56,485 nt of DNA, taken from assembly GCA_031275285.1 (NCBI GenBank), contig JAISOY010000029.1:1-56485 (forward strand), read 5' to 3'. Positions 55,801-56,485 of the stretch are shown one piece after another. Both the position numbers and the translations under genes were made by a program. The stretch is from Bacteroidales bacterium (GTDB lineage: Bacteria > Bacteroidota > Bacteroidia > Bacteroidales > UBA4181). Every line of letters begins with the position of its first letter. The stretch's first letter is position 1. The notes under the pieces are model-generated. The model saw nothing but the letters and a program-made list of their open reading frames with translations. It was not told the origin of the DNA and made no database searches.

Positions 55801-56473
55801 CTACACCGTATATGTTCAGGTCATAATTACTGACATCCATGGTGGCGTTTTTCATGGGGGCATTTACAATAGAACGAAGGTCGATCACGTCAAAGTCGGT
55901 CAATTTTGCAGCAGCATGTAGAAATGTATATAATCTCGGTTGTACAGTGATCCATTCACTGTCACTGTCATAAACGACAAACCCCAGCTTAGCGAGTTCA
56001 ATGATCTGGCTGCGGGTATTTGCCAGCGATTTACTGATGTAGCTGGCATATACATCTAATGGGAAATGATCCGTACCGTAGGATTGTGCGGCTTTCCTCA
56101 GGGAAACCAAAGGATGTGTCGTATCAAAATACTGCATCCGCTCAAAATAGTCCTGGTTATAATAGTTTTGGGAGCGGAATTCGGCACGCCCCATGGAAGA
56201 GCCACGTGTCATTGAAAGATTCATCAATGGCTCATCGGTCCTCCAGATCAGCTGCTCAAAATTCATATCCACCTTGTGGTATGAATTATTGTATGGGGCT
56301 TTTGAAGAAGCAGCATCCGAACGGATAAAGCTGACTTCTTTGTCCTGAACCAGGTATACAAAAGACAGGTTGGCATGAAAAACAGAGTCCTCTTTCAGGT
56401 AAATATTGAGCGATGTGTTCCGGGCATTGATGCGGTCGTTTCTGAAAAAGAAACTTTTGGAATGTAAATGTAA
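52895..56473 (-). CDS. Large conserved Bacteroidota protein, N-terminus missing
   Basis: More than 1190 residues readable; the first standard start in frame is GTG at 56272 (1125 aa), but the frame reads on smoothly upstream to 56473 (SFIRSDAASSKAPYNNSYHK precedes the GTG). A TAA at 56474-56476 then stops it. The protein has many beta-strand-like repeats (GNLVLTSNGLSGGGRIDMG, SGVLDYLTASIHADDI) as in long envelope-associated proteins. I do not recognise a named domain. The last ~50 residues are a low-complexity acidic/Asn tail. It converges on lepB with 27 bp between. Either the gene is longer and has suffered a nonsense or frameshift change, or there is a sequence error. Confidence 0.7.
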   Translation of the reverse strand, partial: LHLHSKSFFFRNDRINARNTSLNIYLKEDSVFHANLSFVYLVQDKEVSFIRSDAASSKAPYNNSYHKVDMNFEQLIWRTDEPLMNLSMTRGSSMGRAEFRSQNYYNQDYFERMQYFDTTHPLVSLRKAAQSYGTDHFPLDVYASYISKSLANTRSQIIELAKLGFVVYDSDSEWITVQPRLYTFLHAAAKLTDFDVIDLRSIVNAPMKNATMDVSNYDLNIYGVEHFMVSDSQKVIITPNEQKLTLRKNRSIDINGRIDAGQIELYGDSLHFDYDTFRISLHRVDSLIFYVPSEEKDAFGKPVLKKVKNMLQKLTGDIRIDQPDNKSGRFSLKEYPILNSDSSSFVYYGSSDIKQGAYGNDQFYFEVDPFVMDSIDNFSKEQLQLSGRFASADIFDDMRQVLSVQPDYSLGFILETGDSAISAYGDAKLSAQIKLSSKGLEASGVLDYLTASIHADDIHIYPDSLNVPKAKEFTIKKQIEGTEFPEVRSNNNKIHWEPQNDRMYIYKSEKVFDMYEDTKFDGNLVLTSNGLSGGGRIDMGIADIRSDSTVFRSESFTADTSLFRLRTTTDAPYQIVTVDSVRSVIDFASHKGQFLSVNDYALVRFPANKFEAYIDDFTWHMDSANIRIGADTLTTPLKEAVDFKYKTPGEGKGIRYYSTIPGADSLNFVAESANFDYMAGRIKAEGVKLVQSANALIFPDQGKLSVESNGLLELGGNTRIVFNDSLKQHTVHSASINITGRKNFTGSGKYDYIDETGKITEVDILNVSPGKSGLTVANASLGEEDGFMISPYYHYQGRMSLLSENEFPEFDGAAQIVQECEAMNPEWFKFRSVVNPNDVKIEVGEAPVNRQNAKIYNGLFLTTDSAHIYPAFFSKRKSYSDQPLIQAHGQLSYDKDSMIYFIATEEKLNNRDTATGNMLAFNRDVCILSGEGRISLGVNLGRIKTDAVGRVSHHMYTKETFLDILLAVDFFFDDGLASMIASKIDSFPGLSGVDLNRVRYIRGMNEWLGTDRTNNFRKEAALGKVRNFPDELKHTLLFTQLNLQWNQNRRSYRSVGKIGIGNLFGHQVNRLVDGLVEISKRPGGGDMLDIYLKMGNDWFYFGYTRELMQIISSDRSFNSRLMGMSEKQRKSDERRPGFTYTIASEDKIKQFLAQMQKDTPDNSSETDAPIINTSPVNEPNKTEEETPIIEIE

Positions 56474-56485
56474 TTAAAGGCTGTC

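Overview
The window comes from a Bacteroidota bacterium, most likely order Bacteroidales (inference). The evidence is a gliding/T9SS type-B C-terminal domain protein followed by a PorP/SprF protein, a Bacteroidota-type LptD, a SusC/RagA-like plug segment, an NVEALA-like peptide with DUF5128-type propellers, several TAnnTTTG promoter boxes, and few Shine-Dalgarno sites. I saw no tRNA, rRNA, CRISPR array, transposase or prophage gene.

Left part (0.35-16.1 kb). A lone TPR sensor histidine kinase is followed by an IclR-regulated block. The block holds an IclR regulator, a beta-propeller diheme cytochrome c, a cupin lipoprotein, a very large secreted protein (NPCBM-like, propeller/hydrazine-synthase-alpha-like, two c-heme sites, degenerate formylglycine-generating-enzyme fold), a fused CcsB-CcsA cytochrome c assembly protein, a VOC protein, both subunits of a dihydroxyacetone-type kinase, and an LsrF-type aldolase/thiolase. 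The two cytochrome genes share an ~80-bp upstream repeat ending in the palindrome AGCACTGAGTGCT. Two copies of a 45-bp terminator-like repeat lie at the two edges of the block. It reads as one regulon joining periplasmic c-type redox proteins to cytoplasmic ketose phosphate metabolism; the substrate is unknown.

Middle (16.1-45.7 kb). A 52-bp perfect palindrome separates the block from a convergent alpha-2-macroglobulin gene that carries an embedded TonB-receptor plug-like segment, with a TonB-like gene just upstream of it. Then come priA, a GSCFA protein and an alpha/beta hydrolase, a three-gene T9SS-type module (CHU_C protein, PorP/SprF, PD40-PKD), an ATP synthase operon (atpI-like, atpB, E, F, H, A, G; atpD and atpC are absent), a convergent glycosyltransferase-amidase pair, lptD and rimO.

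Right part (45.7-52.9 kb). A tandem duplication contains two six-bladed propeller genes, each preceded (directly or via one gene) by the same ~120-bp leader, a truncated and an intact copy of a membrane-anchored thioredoxin-like gene, and a small secreted NVEALA-like protein with a Thr-Gly repeat. Translationally coupled genes follow: a TMTC-like GT-C membrane glycosyltransferase, a polyprenyl-phosphate GT2 and a type I signal peptidase. This looks like a compact export, disulfide and O-glycosylation system for a small secreted protein, and it is the best candidate here for an undescribed system (inference).

The right edge holds a long minus-strand protein of unknown function whose reading frame is cut by a stop codon just inside the window.
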